Assembly (NCBI RefSeq): GCF_021290965.1
Contig: NZ_JAJOYT010000012.1
Coordinates: 1 to 64,000 of the forward strand
Direction of reading: 5' to 3'
Length of the DNA: 64,000 nucleotides
DNA from: Rheinheimera faecalis
Lineage (GTDB): Bacteria; Pseudomonadota; Gammaproteobacteria; Enterobacterales; Alteromonadaceae
Position 1 is the first letter of the stretch; the number at the start of each line of letters is the position of its first letter. Under the pieces are notes generated by a model. That model was not told the origin of the DNA and did not search any database. It saw nothing but the letters and a program-made list of their open reading frames with translations. The position numbers and the translations under genes are program-made. This document shows, in pieces, positions 63,028-64,000 of this stretch.

Positions 63028-64000
63028 TAATCAGCAGCCTGACTGACTAAAGACGACATACTCTGGCGATCTGAGCCTGTCACCAATAAATAGTTAGAGG
63101 CAAAGACCCACCAACCTCGTGATTGCTGATAAGTCTGGAACTGCAAAGCCTCTGCATTTAAATAAGTGGCTCTGGCATTAGCAGCTGTCACTTCGCCATC
63201 GCGGCTATCTTCAATCAGGCCACTGTGGCTGTAATCATTGCCCATCAGCATGGGGTAGTGATAAGGCATAAAGCCCTTAACGCCACTGCTTTGACTGGCC
63301 AGTTTGCCATCAAAAGCCACGTTCGCACTGCAACTGTCAAAAGAGCCGACAGCAGAAGAGCCACAGGTCGAATGACTGGCTACAACGCCGTCGTCAGTAC
63401 CAGGTAAAAATGGCCCTGTGGCATTTAAAAAGTCAGAGCCAGCGCCAGCAAAACGTAAACGTGGCACCCGGCTGGTTGGGAAGCTTGCCAATTGACGCGC
63501 CGTATTGACGCGCAAATCATTCAGCACACCAATGTTGGAAGGTGAAGGCATTTGGCCTAACCATAAAGATAAAGCTGCACGTAAGGCTGCATCTGTCCAG
63601 CTACCCCCTCCAGCTACATTGACGGCTAAATCAGCCAATTCCACCCCACCACCTGCTCCTGCAAAGTCAAAGCTGGCGATGATATTCAGTGGCTGTAAGC
63701 CGGCGTTTTTCAGCCATAAAGCCTGGTTGTCGATGATATAACGGGTGACCAGATCGCCTGTGGAATGGCTGACGAAAATACAACCGCTGTTGCAGGTGCC
63801 AGCACGGGATAACTGCTGCAGTTTTGGCCAGACATAATCTGTGGCAATTTTGCCTGTTATACGTTCTTGTGAAGGCCAGTCAATACGTGCATCGGCGCGG
63901 CTTAACCAAAAACCAGCCCAATAGTCGGCGCCGTTACTGCTGACATCAGCGCCTGTTGGTCGCTCAGCTAAATTAGCCGGCTGAAAACCATGCACTAAGA
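63027..64000 (-). CDS. Alpha/beta-hydrolase lipase, 3' part (5' end beyond the window)
   Basis: The frame is open to the window edge and has no real start inside it. The first readable codons give a Leu-Val-His-Gly-Phe block that is an oxyanion-hole motif, so the signal peptide and N-terminus lie to the right. The catalytic Ser is in FVSHSTGDLVTRYI (Ser-x-Ser-x-Gly type). Later parts include DDGVVASHSTCGSSAVGSFDSC, with Asp and several Cys for disulfides, and a probable catalytic His near YHYPMLMGNDYSHSGLIED. It is probably an exported lipase or esterase. It is the upstream partner of the 349-aa gene. Confidence 0.82.
   Translation of the reverse strand, partial: LVHGFQPANLAERPTGADVSSNGADYWAGFWLSRADARIDWPSQERITGKIATDYVWPKLQQLSRAGTCNSGCIFVSHSTGDLVTRYIIDNQALWLKNAGLQPLNIIASFDFAGAGGGVELADLAVNVAGGGSWTDAALRAALSLWLGQMPSPSNIGVLNDLRVNTARQLASFPTSRVPRLRFAGAGSDFLNATGPFLPGTDDGVVASHSTCGSSAVGSFDSCSANVAFDGKLASQSSGVKGFMPYHYPMLMGNDYSHSGLIEDSRDGEVTAANARATYLNAEALQFQTYQQSRGWWVFASNYLLVTGSDRQSMSSLVSQAAD

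Overview
The window reads as a typical gammaproteobacterial chromosome segment. The gene content fits the Alteromonadales/Chromatiales group, and Rheinheimera or a close relative is my best guess. That guess rests on the gmk-rpoZ-spoT...recG block, a MotC/MotD-type second flagellar stator pair, a thiCOSG-DE-F operon behind a TPP riboswitch, a large TonB-dependent receptor and many LysR/AraC/SDR genes. It is inferred from gene order and protein resemblance, not from a database search. I see no phage, integron, CRISPR array, rRNA or tRNA.

Layout. 0-3.1 kb: a TonB-dependent receptor with a clear terminator and two LacI-type operator-like palindromes upstream. 3.1-7.3 kb: an RND efflux pump and its adaptor. 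7.4-10.3 kb: a DUF1097/DoxX/SDR cluster divergent from a LysR regulator. 10.4-12.6 kb: small hypotheticals, a hotdog protein and an aldo/keto reductase. 12.7-19.3 kb: gmk, rpoZ, spoT, ridA, a periplasmic binding protein and recG. 19.4-24 kb: a secreted protein, a VOC protein, RarD-like permease, motCD and a thioesterase. 24-31.8 kb: recQ, cytochrome c, selO, a tiny coupled ORF, a 103-aa protein, a large membrane GGDEF/EAL protein and a YkgJ-type protein. 31.8-36.7 kb: two hypotheticals, a MITE-like element and a sigma54 two-component pair. 36.8-40.7 kb: a cyanide-insensitive-type bd oxidase flanked by two tiny membrane ORFs, a small secreted protein and a CBS protein. 41-49 kb: a serine hydrolase, a CadC-like TPR regulator, a PACE-type transporter, an AraC regulator, and an exported lactonase plus FAD oxidase. 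49-56.5 kb: a HigBA-type toxin-antitoxin pair and the thiamin operon. 56.5-64 kb: SDRs, a GlxA-type regulator, a monooxygenase-fold protein, a methyl-accepting protein, a rhodanese, and the 3' part of a lipase with a partner gene.

How the genes work together. The strongest functional units are the stringent-response/transcription block, the aerobic thiamin pathway (ThiO instead of ThiH, ThiD-ThiE fused), the bd oxidase operon, and a probable exported sugar-oxidation module in which an FAD oxidase makes a lactone and an SMP-30 lactonase opens it.

The most unusual features are non-coding or very small. One is a three-copy ~120-bp palindromic repeat whose ends supply stop or start codons of neighbouring genes. 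Another is a 266-bp element with perfect 18-bp inverted ends, one of which completes the stop codon of a response-regulator gene. A third is a 24-codon ORF that is an in-frame partial duplicate of the gene it is translationally coupled to. No single strikingly novel multi-gene system stands out, so interest scores are kept moderate.
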